Source: Reticulitermes speratus (lineage: Eukaryota; Arthropoda; Insecta; Blattodea; Rhinotermitidae). Taken from it: 64,000 bases of DNA. This document shows, one piece after another, positions 24,443-35,494 of the stretch. The notes under the pieces were generated by a model that was given only the letters and a program-made list of their open reading frames with translations, did no database searches and had not been told where the DNA came from. How positions within the stretch are numbered: the stretch's first letter is position 1; each line of letters opens with the position of its first letter. The DNA lies in NCBI GenBank assembly GCA_021186555.1, contig JAJKFL010000427.1, positions 21,749,238 to 21,813,237 of the forward strand, given 5' to 3'. The position numbers and the translations under genes are program-made.

Positions 24443-26217
24443 ATTCGGCTACAAAAAGGATAACAATTTTCAGGACAGCCCGCGAGCGTGCTGCGCCAGA
24501 AGGGAGGGTGGGTACCGCTGTGAGGAGCCGCCGTGTTAGCTCTACACACGCGTGTACAGGGAGGTTGTCGAGCAGATCAGAGATCTCCTCGATTGGAGAC
24601 GGAGTGGGAGGTGGGATGGGAGTAGGATTAGGCTTCTTAGGTGGAGGCGATGGTTTATCAGTCATCGCCTGCTTCTTTGTTGGGGCCTGTTGAGGGGCCG
24701 CAACGGCAGGTTGGGTAGCCTGAACCCTTTTCCTGCTTGAGGTCGCTTTGCCCTGTTGAGGGGGCCGCTGCCGGTTTAGGGGTCGGTATAGGTTGCGGAG
24801 GGGTGGTGGGTTTTACTACCCGCCCCCCTCGCACCACATGAGACCACTCAGGGCCTAAACTCTTCTGTTCAGCATAAGGCTCGGCGCGGGTCGCTTGCGC
24901 TGAAGCCGAGCGACCGGTTGCACCGTTCATGTGGACGCGAGGTGCTGGCGTCCGCTTTGTAAGCGCGGCCTTGGCTTCCTTCCACTTTGCACAGCCCCGG
25001 TAGTTCGCCGTGTGGTTGCCCCCGCAGCTGCAGCATTTAAGCTGCTGCTTAGGGGTAGAGCACTCCCCGGAGGGGTGCGGCTCACCACAGGCAACACACC
25101 GGGGTGCGTATCCGCAGTTTCGTTGCGTGTGGCCGAAGCGTTGGCAGCGCTTACATTGAAGCGGGGCCTTAGGGGCAACATATGGTTCTACAGAGACTCT
25201 CAAGCCGCAGAGTTCTGAAAGGGATCGCACCTTCTGCACCTCTGGGCCTCTAGCCACCGACACCACTAAGTGTGGAGAGGGGGGCCGATCGCATGCGGTG
25301 TCCTGGTTGCGGCGCCCTGAGCGGAGCTGCATGACGCCCTGTACACGAATTCCCAGGGCCTCAAGCTCCTCCCGGACGACGTTCTCAGGCATCTGTCTGC
25401 CGAGGTTCTTCAACAACAGACGCACACAACGATCCTCCAGGAGAGAGAAAGTGTGAAATGTCACACCCTTGCTCCCCTCGAGGGATCGGAGGGCACTGAC
25501 TGTGGCTCTGAACCCGTCGGCAGTACCCGGCACGATCATTAGTTTCTCACCCTTCATCTGGGCGGACAGACTGCTGGGGCACTTGGACCGTAGCCACGCG
25601 AGAAACCCGCGCGTGTCGATGACTCCTAAAACAAAGACAGGGGTTTTGTTGGGTCGCTCACCTGCGGGAACGGCCCCAGCCTCAGTGGCGCCAGCTGGCA
25701 TGCTGCCCAGAGGCCCGGACATGTCGACAGACATGCGCCTGGTGGCTGTCTCAGAAGAGGCAGCAGGTTCGGAGGAGTCCGAACCAGTGGCTATGGGCTT
25801 GGGCTGCCCACTCGACTGACGGGGTTTGGAATCCCCGGCTACAACCGCAGCGTATGCTGCCTTACCTGCCGTGACGTCTGGCTGCCGGCTGGTAGAGGGT
25901 GTAGGGGCAACGGATGTGCCCTGTGCGTTGGGCGCTGGGCGCCTAGCGGCCGGGGTGGGCAGGCCGTCTGAGCATGAAAACTCAGCTTTTCTCTTCCCCG
26001 CGATGGGCAGCGGCGGTGACACGAACCTGGCTCCGGTGGTGGTGGCGGTGGCATGACGCTTGGAAGGCGTCACGCGAGACGTTCTGACCGTGCAGCAAGC
26101 AGCGGCCTTACTTGTCTTGTTGGCGGCAAGGGCCGTCCTCAGCTTTCGCAGGAGGACTGGGTTGCCCTGCACCGATGATATAGCCCTCATAAGGGCAAGT
26201 TCCTCCTGCTTCAGCAT
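24426..26217 (-). pseudogene. Jockey LINE ORF1 (Gag-like, three CCHC knuckles), frameshifted
   Basis: This is an RNA-binding ORF1 protein. The long frame (26,217 to 24,658) has a Ser/Pro/Ala-rich N-terminal half, then a PRE_C2HC-type fold, then three zinc knuckles: CKRCQRFGHTQRNC, CVACGEPHPSGEC and CCSCGGNHTANYRGC. Near 24,770 the frame slips. The natural C-terminus continues in the frame TSSRKRVQATQ to LFVAEYGSTP and ends at 24,426, overlapping the ORF2 start. The slip lies near a G-run, so a sequencing error is possible. Its partner is ORF2 immediately downstream. Confidence 0.88.
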
Positions 26218-26604
26218 TACGCCTACAGCAGGGGGGCTCCGTACTCCTGACGCTGCGCCGACTTCCTAGTGGACTAGGGGCAGCACGCTAGTGACCACTC
26301 CTTCCTCAGTCGCTTCTTCTTGCAGTGACTATGGCTTCGTCGCTATGTTCGTTTCTTACGTCTTCACTCCTCAGCAGCTAACACCGAACTCCCCTCTTCT
26401 TGCAGTGGCTACACCTTGTTCCTTCATCAATCTGCTGCGGTCCGGGTCTTGGTGGCCTCTTTTATTCGCAGCCTCCGCTGGCTGTCTACTCTGCGATTGG
26501 CTGGCGCGTCGCCATGGTTGGGAGATCGACCATCAGGTATCGCGAGCCACTGTGCGCGGTCTGCGGCCGCTGCTCTGGCAGGGGCCGTTCTGCTTATGTG
26601 GGAA
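26218..26604 (-). other. Probable 5' UTR of the Jockey LINE
   Basis: This is GC-rich sequence upstream of the ORF1 start, with two near-copies of tcttcttgcagtg. No promoter motif was recognised with confidence. The border with the adjoining plus-strand LINE fragment is uncertain by tens of bases. Confidence 0.5.
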
Positions 26605-27342
26605 GCTCCCACAAGTCGATCCTTATTTTTTGTGATAGCAGCCCAAAAGTGACTTCGGGACTGGTTGCAGAATGCCTGAATGCGCTCTCCGCACTGGCAA
26701 GCCACAATGAGGTAATCCTCATGTGGGTGCCTTGGCATTGTGGCATTCCTGGTAATGAAGGAGCTGATAAACTTGCGAGGCAAGGAGAAGCTGTTCCATT
26801 ACTTGGCCCAGAGCCAGCTCTTGGAATACCTAGGTCCTCAGCAAGAGATGCTATTAATAACTGGATTGAGTGCCAACATCATACCACCTGCAATAATTGA
26901 CCAGGTCACAGACAAGGTAAACTTTTTATTAGTGGACAATCTAAGAAAAGAGCTGAAGGCCTACTTAAACTTAGCAGGCATCAACTAAGATTGGTAGTTG
27001 CAATCCTCACAGGCCATGCCCCTGTGAGGAAGCACCTGAATATTATGGGCCTCTTTGATGGAGATCTGACCTGCAGATTTTGCAGGTCAGAGACTGAAAG
27101 TGTGTACCATATTATTTGTTGTTGCAAGGCGTTGGCTCGTCAATGCTATAAGTTCTTCGGAAGCTATTTGCTGAACCAAAAGACATAAGCATGGTTTCAG
27201 TAAAATACCTGTGTCTCTTCGTTAAAGGCACAGGGCTAATAAACCAGTGCTGAATGGAATACTTAGGGCTGCACAATAAGCCTAAGGCTGCAGTGTATCC
27301 GGAGCTTTTGCCGACGGGCCCTTTGAAGAAAAAAAAGAAGAA
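26605..27342 (+). pseudogene. 3' fragment of an RNase H-bearing LINE (RNase H end and CCHC tail)
   Basis: The frame opens with ILIFCDSS (usually IFTDS) and runs through WVPWHCGIPGNEGADKLA, the RNase H signature with Trp in place of the usual Gly of PGH. An in-frame TGA follows at 26,898-26,900, where a Trp codon is expected. The same frame then continues to ILTGHAPVRKHLNIMG and CRFCRSETESVYHIICCC, a CX2C...HX3C knuckle, ending at 27,188. The 3' UTR contains cacaataagcctaaggctgc and ends in an A/G-rich tail. It is a 5'-truncated copy. The second copy is at 38,450-38,941, and SINE-B shares its tail. Confidence 0.85.
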
Positions 27343-28395
27343 CATTGATACAGGTCATACCACACAATTAATGAGCACACTAAATGCAATTAAGTGGAGC
27401 TGTAAGGTTGTGCAGAAAGATAAGCCTCTTTCAACAGCTCTTTTTCACTAAGTGGACACTACAGTTTGTACAGCAAAACAGCAAAGAAAGCTGTGCTTTT
27501 GGTTCCCACTTTAGGCCAAAAATCAACCTATATGCTATCCACAGAATTCCATAACACTGTTGGATAACAGTACAGTTCCAGCCTTCTTTCTTGGAAACGG
27601 TATGACATGCCCCTCCAGGTTTTCACTTCATGTATTTGTTGAAGCTTTCATCATCATTAGCCACGATTTGAGTCACAGTATTTGCAGCATGCATCACGTT
27701 TTGACATGTTCATATATGTCGTTCATGTTCATCTCTATTTCATGTCACCCACCTTCTGATACTGGTGGCACCAATGCATACACATAACAGTCACTGTCAT
27801 GTACTTGAGCTGTTTGTTTCTCCTTCACAAGGAATTCAATCACTGTACACTGGCAAACAAATGTAACTGACAGCCACTTTTTTTTTTTCAGTTCGCTGAG
27901 GAATCATTAATATGGAGGCACATGCACCAAACTTCTGTCCATACAAAAGAGTAATTATCTCGTTACTCATATTAGAGGCTGCATTCAACTGTACATGTCA
28001 CTAATATGTATAATTGAATCTGTGCCCATGATTTTGTGTTACCTTAATCATTACATGATACTTTCTCTTTTTCAGCATATTTACACATATACACAAAGAC
28101 AAATGGCTGAAACAAAAGGACTGAACAGTGATAAGGTCAGCTAAAATATAAAGCTCGTTATTGTTATACACCACCCACAACAGTAGTTGCCATAATAGTG
28201 CTTAAGAAGCAATTAAGAGGCTATTCTCATGCTGTACATTACAAACCCTTGCAAGTCCTGTATATCAATGTGCCTACTACATTAAAGTAAAAGTCATTAC
28301 TTTAATGCTGACCTACTGGTGTGATAAAATCTGGAACTCACTCTTTATGCCCTTCTGCCTACTAGCTTCATTCACTGACTGATTATTTCACTCAC
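27343..28395. other. No gene recognised
   Basis: This is AT-rich DNA between the LINE fragment and a candidate exon. It has only short ORFs without family resemblance. A T-run at 27,879-27,890 is the only simple feature. Confidence 0.5.
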
Positions 28396-28599
28396 ACCAC
28401 CAAGGAACTGAAATCTTTGTGACATCTCTTACAATTCCGTCCTCTGTTTCTTGGTAGTGAAGAGAACAACCAGCTGACCTAATCCAGTTGAAGTTAACAC
28501 CCTTCTTTATAGCATCTGTCACATACAATTCAACTGACTGCAAGTGAGAAGGTAGGGTCAACAAGTTGTCATGCTGAATGTGAGTGTGAGGATAATGCA
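28396..28599 (-). other. Candidate coding exon, 204 bp, unknown product
   Basis: On the minus strand this block begins after ttcctactttcag, a good 3' splice site with a pyrimidine tract, and ends before gtgagt, a perfect 5' splice site. One frame is open through all 204 bp and closes only inside the presumed intron. The peptide looks protein-like (for example TDAIKKGVNFNWIRSAGC and TKISVPWW) and is richer in coding-like residue use than its surroundings, but I do not recognise a family. No partner exon was found nearby. It could be an exon of an undetected host gene or a remnant of a transposon gene. Confidence 0.35.
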
Positions 28600-29600
28600 C
28601 TGAAAGTAGGAATTATCATTCTGTTCAGGCGTATACAGACACAAGACGCAAAATCAGCCTCTGAAAAATGCTGGCTACACACAGTCCTTCAGCTCTGCAT
28701 GCTTCACACCCAGACTCTCTGCCCACAGCTCAGCCCTGCATAAAAAAAACAGAACAGAATATAATAACAGTTTCATTCATTGGCTCATGTCCTAGCTTAT
28801 ATTTACCATGGTAGCTGATTTTGTGATTCAAATTACTGATAGTGAACTATGTTGACAGCAGTGTATATAGTCAGTTACACATATCCTTTGTCAATTTGCC
28901 TAAAGGAATTATATAAAGCAACGGACATTAATGAATCAGTTATTACATATTCACAGAGTTAGAAAAACAATGTCAAATAACAGCATACTTTCATTTAATT
29001 CTGAATAAACAATATGCCTATTTCGGTTCATAAGACCCTTTATACGATACCGTTTGTTCTATGAACAGAGAGCATCACACTTACCATACAGGACCACTTG
29101 AAAACCTGAAAAGTTTCAAATTTTAATTGCTGCTGCTTGCTTCGCAGTCTTTCACACAGCAGTACTGCTCTCAACTCATATTTGACCTTCACAAATGTTA
29201 TTATTCATTAAGTGGACACAATAGGGAGCATGTGCAAGCAATGTTAATTTGAGCTTCATTTGAAATTTGAAATTTTTTATCACCTGTAGTTTATTAATGT
29301 GACCACAATCAGATAAAGAATTAACTGTTTTCAAGAAAATAAGTTTTCCCTGATACATTTTTTTGTATTTTTATGTATTTCTTTTTTACTTTCAAAGTAC
29401 ATTTTTAATATTCACTTACACCTACACAGCCTCTTGCTGTAACTACAATCCCAAATCTTTATCTGATTGACTATCATGATGTCATCAAGGGATGGTAAAA
29501 TTTCAAGACTTCCATCTCATATAGTTTATGAGGTAATGGTACCGGAATTTAAGAAAATGTAGTTCTGAGAAACGTTTATTTAAATTTTAACGTCACTCAA
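28600..29600. other. No gene recognised
   Basis: This is AT-rich DNA with only short ORFs. No repeat or transposon signature was recognised between the candidate exon and the Mutator-like pseudogene. Confidence 0.5.
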
Positions 29601-31066
29601 AATGATGGTATGTAATGATACAGACTCACACTTCATGCTTCCCAGCACCATATTCTGGATCATCTGGACCGTTTTGATCTTCATTTTTTTGTACCCTTTT
29701 GTTTTTTCTTGTTTCTCTTGCGATACACAGTGTTGCTATTTCTGCCTTCCGAATCCTTTCCATATCTATCTGCTTCAGAGCAATCATTGTGTTTCAGCCA
29801 GATCTCACACCTAATATGTTTAGGACATCATTCTTTTTTTGCTACACCATCATTAAACACAATACTGCATCGTATACCCCAAACTTGAGTGTGTCAAGTC
29901 TTACAAAAACAGTTTTGTGTATCCTTGTCCAAATGACACAGTTTAAACTTTTATTAGGATTATGAGTTTTCCTGTGAAAACATATCTTCAGATCTACACT
30001 AGCAGCATCCTTGATCACTGGTTTAATTGCATCCATAACAGTAGCTGGTAAAGAATATTTATGTTCATATGCAACCCCTGAACTGGCACTGTTCTTGCAT
30101 TTACTCTAACTGTCATCACCATTTCGGCAAAGACCATGCTGGGGTTGCTCATTTGTTTACAGCCTGTGAAAAAAGATAGCCCACGCAGCTCTCTTAATGG
30201 CTTCCAAATTGTTGACACTCCTCCTGATGGCTAAACCATAAAATTTTGTAATTTGTCTATTTCAGACTCAGTGAAGCGACCTTTGCCTCCAAGAGGTTTA
30301 CTGTCATGCAATTTTGTTCCTGAGTTTTCTTTCACAAGTCTCCTCAGTCTTGCTCCCATTTTTTTCCTTTCCTTTACATTCTAATTTTGTTACAGGTATG
30401 TTGGGATCATAGGGCTTCTCTGCAATCACCCTTTGGTATGCTTTGCTGTCCCCATCACTTTGTGTAAATAATACTTTGGGTATGAAGAGAATGATTAAAA
30501 ATGTTGGGTACACAAATACCTTCCATTCCACCACTTGTTCCTTCATAGTTCTTTTTACACTCATGTTGGGAGGTTGGATTGGTGTGACAAACAAAACAAC
30601 ACTTGCTCATTATTTCTACATCTAAAATTTTCCCTCTGTCAAAGGATGTAGCTGATATAATCCCAGTCAGGGAAGTGTGTCCACATTTTTACCAGGTATC
30701 ATCAAAACAAGCAGTTATATGCGATGGATCATTTTCTTAATTCTCTGCTACAGTTTTTCTGATTGCTTGCATCATGGAGGATACACTCACTTCAGCCACA
30801 GCTGAACCAACAGTCTTATTATAAATACTAAAACTTGTTGGAGGCTGGGGAATATTCAGCATTGCACATAACATTTTACCTGCATCTCTGCCTTTGCCAG
30901 TTGACGTTAGGCCATACACTAAATGGATATTACAACCTACTCCTGGTAATGTTTGTAGTCATTATATCTGCAGTATGATTACATTTACAGTATTCAATAA
31001 CTGCATTGCTTATAATACCCCTCCTCTTTGATGGATTTTCAAACAAAGAAATAATACCACAACAAT

Positions 31067-31079
31067 GTTTGCAATTAGT
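31067..31079. other. 13-bp target-site duplication, left copy
   Basis: gtttgcaattagt occurs here and again at 32,290-32,302, exactly flanking the inverted-arm element. Confidence 0.85.
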
Positions 31080-31651
31080 CAAAAACCAAGAACCAACTAG
31101 ATGCACAATCACTATTAAAAACTTTAATAGTAGTTTTACATTAAACCCGACATGTTTCGGTCAGGTACTTGACCATCTTCAGGGGTACACTATATTAAAA
31201 TGCTATGTCCATATGTAAAACACACTTGAAATGTGAGCATATAAGGTCTAGTTATGTGTAATGTTTTATAAAACACCGTTTTAAAGTCACTAAAAAACTT
31301 ATTTAAAAAACCGTCAACACTTGATATTCCGCACTGGTTTCACTTTATATGGATTTTTAACACTGTTTCCATAGACTTCGTATGTAAGTTCACTTATGCA
31401 TCTTGTTTTCTCAACACGACAACATGCCTCGTAGAGTGATACGTGCTGCACCTTGTTAAGTAGATTTTGTGATTTGAAGTCTAGGTTTGTGTGTCGGTGC
31501 GGTATTATTGGCGTATTGTCATTTCTTATGTGTGGTTTTGCATTGCTGTCCTGCGTATTTCCTGTTGGAAGGATAGGACATCTTATTATCATATAGTGAT
31601 AATTCTCTATAATATGAAAATGTTATTAAATTGTTTTGATGAGACATACCT
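31080..31651 (-). repeat. Left inverted arm, 572 bp
   Basis: This arm is the reverse complement of 31,674-32,245 with only scattered mismatches. It starts caaaaaccaagaaccaacta. A ~90-codon open frame within the arm has no recognisable family. Confidence 0.95.
31149..31182 (-). ncRNA. Hammerhead-like ribozyme core, left arm
   Basis: On the minus strand the order is ctgaaga, one extra t, hairpin ggtca/tgacc, gaaa, and a minimal stem III c-at-g with a tc cleavage context (gaaacatgtc). This follows the hammerhead plan CUGANGA - stem II - GAAA - stem III - UH. The extra U before stem II departs from the canonical core. Confidence 0.5.
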
Positions 31652-31673
31652 GTTGTGTGGGCTGTGATTCTTG

Positions 31674-32245
31674 AGGTATGTCTCATCAAAAAAATTTAAT
31701 AACATTTTCATATTATAGAGAATAATCACTATATGATAATAAGATGTCCTATCCTTCCAACAGGAAATACGCAGGACAGCAATGCAAAACCACACATAAG
31801 AAATGATAATACGCCAATAATAGCACACCGACACACAAACCTAGACTTCAAATCACAAAATCTACTTAACAAGGTGCAGCACGTATCACTCTACGAGACA
31901 TGTTGTCGTGTTGAGAAAACAAGATGCATCAGTGAACTTACATAAGAAGTCTATGAAAACAGTGTTAAAAATCCATATAAAGTGAAACCAGTGCGGAATA
32001 TCAAGTGTTGACGGTTTTTTAAATAAGTTTTTTAGTAACTTTAAAACGGTGTTTTATAAAACATTGCACATAACTAGACTTTATATGCTCACAATTCAAG
32101 TGTGTTTTACATATGGACATAGCATTTTAATGTAGTGTACCCCTGAAGATGGTCAGGTACCTGACCGAAACATGTCGGGTTTAATGTAAAACTACTATTA
32201 AAGTTTTTAATAGTGATTGTGCATCTAGTTGGTTCTTGGTTTTTG
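31674..32245 (+). repeat. Right inverted arm, 572 bp
   Basis: This is the mirror of the left arm with equal length. It ends ggttcttggtttttg and is followed by the unique 44-bp tail. Confidence 0.95.
32143..32176 (+). ncRNA. Hammerhead-like ribozyme core, right arm
   Basis: The order is ctgaaga, t, then the self-complementary ggtcaggtacctgacc as stem II, then gaaacatgtc. It has the same layout as the left-arm copy and a stronger stem II. Predicted cleavage would follow the gtc. Activity is not shown. Confidence 0.52.
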
Positions 32246-32289
32246 ATATATACCAGATGCACGGTGAAAACAATATTAAATAAAAAGAA
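32246..32289 (+). other. 44-bp one-sided tail of the inverted-arm element
   Basis: This tail is present only after the right arm. It contains aataaa near its end, is A-rich, and abuts the right copy of the 13-bp duplication. Short extensions of this kind are known at one end of Penelope elements. Confidence 0.6.
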
Positions 32290-32560
32290 GTTTGCAATTA
32301 GTGTTTTTTTTTCTATAAAAGCCCACAGCAAGTTTATACTAACTACATTGTTGCCATCTTGAGTAAAATCACTTTCACTTTTACAGAAATTATTGTCGCC
32401 TACATTAATTTCAGCATTCACAATGTGCCATGTATCTGTTTGTTGGATGCACTGAGATTACGTTTCAAACTACCGCTTTTGCCACTTTGGTTAGATTGAG
32501 GCTGTCTCTTTTCTGAAACACCTTTTTCCTCCACTCCCGACCTACTTGCCTTGGGGTTGT

Positions 32561-33947
32561 ATGGAGAGCAATTATGAATTTAGGCGGGGTGGAGAAAGGG
32601 GTAGCTTTTGGCGGGTGAGAGCGTTCGCGATATGCTACATAGTTACATAAGTTACCACCAGGAGCATCCTTTAAACCCAGTCGCCGAGCCTCGCCGGCTA
32701 CAGTGACGCAGAATTACGCCGCTGACGGCGCAGAATTACGCCGCTGACGGCGATGTAGTCGACGTACATTTCAATGGAGTTGTCAATCTGTAAGAGGCAA
32801 TCTGTGGTATGGAGTAGCGAGTGATGTTCGATCAGTTTCGCCTCGGTAGTCTGTGAGGTGAGGGTGGGTAAAGTGTGGTCTGTACGTAATTTTGTTTATG
32901 TTTGTCTTTGTCAACAATACTCGGTCATTCGATCTTCGCCAAGGGTTAACCACCTGATGTGAAGAGCACTCACGAAGAAAGAAGTAGCATTTTTTGAGGA
33001 AACAAGCAGTTGTTGATGCACAGCAAGAAACGACATTACGCCATTTGAGAAAGATCAACGGAACAGGTGAGTGAGCAATGGACAACCAGTAATCGGAAAA
33101 CAAGTAGCATGGGTATGCCTTAACGTTTCGTATTTAAAAAACAAGTAATAATTAAATTCTGTAATGTAACCTGAGCCTAAGGGAAGCTATATGTCTTCAG
33201 ATTTCTACGGAGGTTGTTGCTCAGATAATGGTCTTTTGTATTTCTACATTGTGTAGGCTATAAATTAGTTCTGACGTGTCGTAGAAACGTACTGCCCCCA
33301 TGTTCACGGTGTGAATTTGGTTGTCACGCAACACAGTTGAGACAGCACATTCTTTCCACACGTCACCACAATCTATCATGCTACGCATGTAAGAACCCAG
33401 AAGACCGTCGAAGCTGAGGCGGTTTTAAAACAGGGCGCTGATGTGAATACTTGGATCTGAGAGCAGTCAAACCGCGTGGTGGGTATTTTCCATAATCAAG
33501 TGACATATGTAGTTTGTACGCGTCGACGAATATTATTACTTATTTACGCTTTGGCATACGGTATTGTCGTAATTTGAGACTATAGGACTAGAGTGTTGGT
33601 TGGTAAGGTGATTATAAAAATCCTTGAACAGGTCGTGGCCTAATCGAAGTACGAATACTATATCGGCACTTGTCTGGTGGCACTCAGAGAAACCACGAAA
33701 AATGATGGCCTGTATTGACGCTGAGATTCGCAATGAGCACCTCTAGCATACAAGTATAAAGTGTTCATCTACTCCAGCCTCCTGGGTGTTGGAATTATAA
33801 AATCAAGGATGTGAAATTATGTCATGTATCGTAGTTGAAATAGACGAAATTTAGTAAAAATGCTAGGAAATGAAAGGAAGATACATTTTGAAGACCTAGG
33901 CGTGGATGTGAGGGTAGTGTTACACAGTATGCGGATATCTGGTCTTA
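32561..33947. other. No gene; includes a 22-bp GC-rich direct repeat and an isolated splice donor
   Basis: At 32,708-32,751 the 22-bp unit gcagaattacgccgctgacg+gc occurs twice in tandem inside a GC-richer patch (32,640-32,760), possibly the outer part of the Mutator-like element. At 33,066 caggtgagt is an ideal 5' splice site after purine-rich sequence, but no coding exon could be supported. The rest shows nothing recognisable. Confidence 0.45.
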
Positions 33948-34095
33948 GAATGTGGAGTGTATTCGTCTGGCTCAGGATACGGTCCGGTGGCGTGCTCATG
34001 TGGGGAGAGTAATAATAAACCTTCAAGTTCAGAAAGAGCAGAGAGATTTTTGACCAGCTGAGCCAGTTATTTTCTGAAGTTGCTGGAGTTAGCAT
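33948..34095 (+). repeat. RTE-like LINE 3' stub, copy 1
   Basis: With frameshifts the plus strand reads IRLAQDT, RWRAHVG and a tail similar to the other stubs (WIHLAQDRDRWRALV-type C-terminus seen in insect RTE-like LINEs). It keeps only the last ~150 bp. Confidence 0.5.
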
Positions 34096-34987
34096 TAAGA
34101 TGTTTGTAATTTGAAGGTCAATGGCATTACGTGTTCTAGGCTGTGTTTCGTATTACACCGCAAGTTTGTTCCCGATTCCTGTCTTGTAAACCTTTCGAAA
34201 GAGAATGTAACATTAGAGTGCGTGAAGTTGGCTTTACAATGAAAGCGTTACTGAGTTAACAAGTTAGGAAATATCAGTAGGGCTTAACACTTATGGTGCG
34301 TTCGCTCTGTTATTATCCCTGTTATTCCTGTTGTTGTGTTATACGTGGGTATATTCCGTACAGTCTAAACGCAGTCAATAATATATTTTGTTTCTCTCGT
34401 TGAGTATATGTTATGTTTAGATCGTTTACTGTTACGCCATCGTCTCTGGCTTGTATTTATCTCATGAATATCGAGATACGGTATTTCTTGTATTTTTCTG
34501 ACTAAGAGAGAGACCAAAAGGTTAGTAGAAGAGTAAAAGAAAGGAAAGGCAAGAGAGAAGTAAGAGACACTTTAATTTGCGGGGACAAAGAGCATCGCAT
34601 TTTTCGAAGTTTCCAAGGTTTCTCCCACTCGTCCTTCTGATATGAACAGTATGAAAGTGAAAGTGACGATGAAGACGAAGTGGTAACAGTTGTGGCTTCA
34701 AATAACGGCTGAGGAATTTTGATTTTTTGTTATTGCTAAAGTGTATGTAATTAATTAATTAATTAATTAGATTTACTTTAAAACAAAGGGACTTGTTTTG
34801 ATTAATTTAAATCGGGAGGGCTGCATGAGAAGCTTGAAATATAAACTTGGACTGTTGGGAACCATCTCAGCATTTGCTTGAATTCGGAGGAACACCAAGA
34901 AACCCTGTGTCGATGGCTCGTCGCAAGACCTTCCGAATGCATACAGACACATAGCCAGCAGTCCGGCAAACAGTAGTGGTGTGGTAG
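34096..34987. other. No gene recognised; short (taat)n
   Basis: Only taattaattaattaatt at ~34,750 and purine-rich DNA at ~34,500-34,570 stand out. Confidence 0.5.
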
Positions 34988-35080
34988 TTATGATGGCAGT
35001 AGGGTGGTGGTAATAGTAGTAGTAGTAGTAGTAGTAGTACTAGTAGTAGTAGTAGTAGTTGTTGTTGTTGTTGTTTTTTA
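34988..35080. repeat. Compound trinucleotide microsatellite (tag)n (ttg)n
   Basis: A ggtggtgg start is followed by long runs of tagtag, one interrupted unit, then ttgttgttg and a T-run. ORFs on both strands here are low-complexity artefacts. Confidence 0.95.
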
Positions 35081-35494
35081 TGTTGATGTTGTTGACGTCG
35101 TCGTCGGGTCTTGCTTCATGATAGAGTACGAAGCAGGAATTGGAAATGAAGGAGCAAGGAAGTTTAATATATCGATTTTTGTACGTACATAAGCTTGCAA
35201 ATGTCGATAAAATCAAAGTAATTATGTCCAAATTCGTGTCCTCTTTTCGTTACCCACTCGTATTGAAGCCTGAATGTTTAACATTCAGTAAGCCAACTGC
35301 TGGAAAGTTTGTTGTACATTGATCCGCAGTTTTCTACCGTGTGTTGCCTCTACTTGTAGTACTGGTATTTCGCCGTTTTTCGCATGTAGTGAGAGAAAAG
35401 GGGGCGTTAGTGAGAGATCAAACTGCTAGTATTTAAGTACTGTAGCATAAACTGTAGATGAATATAATATGAGTAGGGAACATGGGTGGAATGT

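Larger units (their letters stand above)
21625..26600 (-). mobile_element. Jockey-clade LINE, nearly full length, both ORFs broken
   Basis: Read on the minus strand, the order is a 5' region (~26,220-26,600), ORF1 with three zinc knuckles, ORF2 with endonuclease and reverse transcriptase but no RNase H, a ~190-bp 3' UTR, and a C-run of about 15 (21,625-21,640). ORF1 and ORF2 overlap by 17 bp at 24,426-24,442, the compact arrangement known for Jockey elements. GC content is well above the surroundings. The exact ends are uncertain. The 5' limit is placed where RNase H coding of the neighbouring plus-strand LINE begins. Confidence 0.9.
31080..32289. mobile_element. Inverted-arm element, probably Penelope-like and non-autonomous
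   Basis: Two nearly identical 572-bp arms in inverted orientation (31,080-31,651 and 31,674-32,245) enclose a 22-bp spacer. The right arm alone is followed by a 44-bp tail that ends attaaataaaaagaa. The whole is bracketed by a 13-bp direct repeat and lies within the Mutator-like coding sequence. Each arm contains a hammerhead-ribozyme-like core pointing outward. Inverted terminal arms, an extra short extension on one side and hammerhead motifs are together known from Penelope-like retroelements. The one-sided A-rich end fits target-primed insertion rather than a cut-and-paste foldback element. No reverse transcriptase is encoded. A foldback DNA transposon remains an alternative. Confidence 0.7.
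29626..32560 (-). pseudogene. Mutator-like (MULE) transposase, decayed, interrupted at 31,080-32,289
   Basis: Read on the minus strand, pieces in three frames line up in the order of insect Mutator-like transposases. A Cys-rich N-terminal part (INLLWAFIEKK, then after the insertion CKHCCG and SKRRGI) is followed by MLNIPQPPTSFSIYNK and AVAEVSVSSMMQAIRKTV. Next comes CFDDTW, a DDTW-type catalytic block followed by a stop, then ILDVEIMSKCCFVC, NYEGTSGGMEG, SDGDSKAYQRVI (second catalytic Asp), FYGLAIRRSVNNLEAIK and the end DPEYGAGKHEV at 29,626. Several stops and frameshifts make it inactive. The coding frames either side of the insertion agree only after a one-base slip in an A9 run next to it. 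Terminal repeats of the element were not found. Confidence 0.8.

Noticed and set aside
22444-26056. Plus-strand ORFs of 60-150 codons across the Jockey LINE
   Set aside because: They are antisense to the well-supported ORF1 and ORF2 and arise from the high GC content.
31314-31945. A ~90-codon ORF found in both inverted arms, apparently conserved
   Set aside because: The arms are near-identical DNA, so the ORF is duplicated passively. One copy already has a stop and no family is recognisable.
35004-35231. Val-rich and Asn/Tyr-rich ORFs
   Set aside because: They are translations of the trinucleotide microsatellite.
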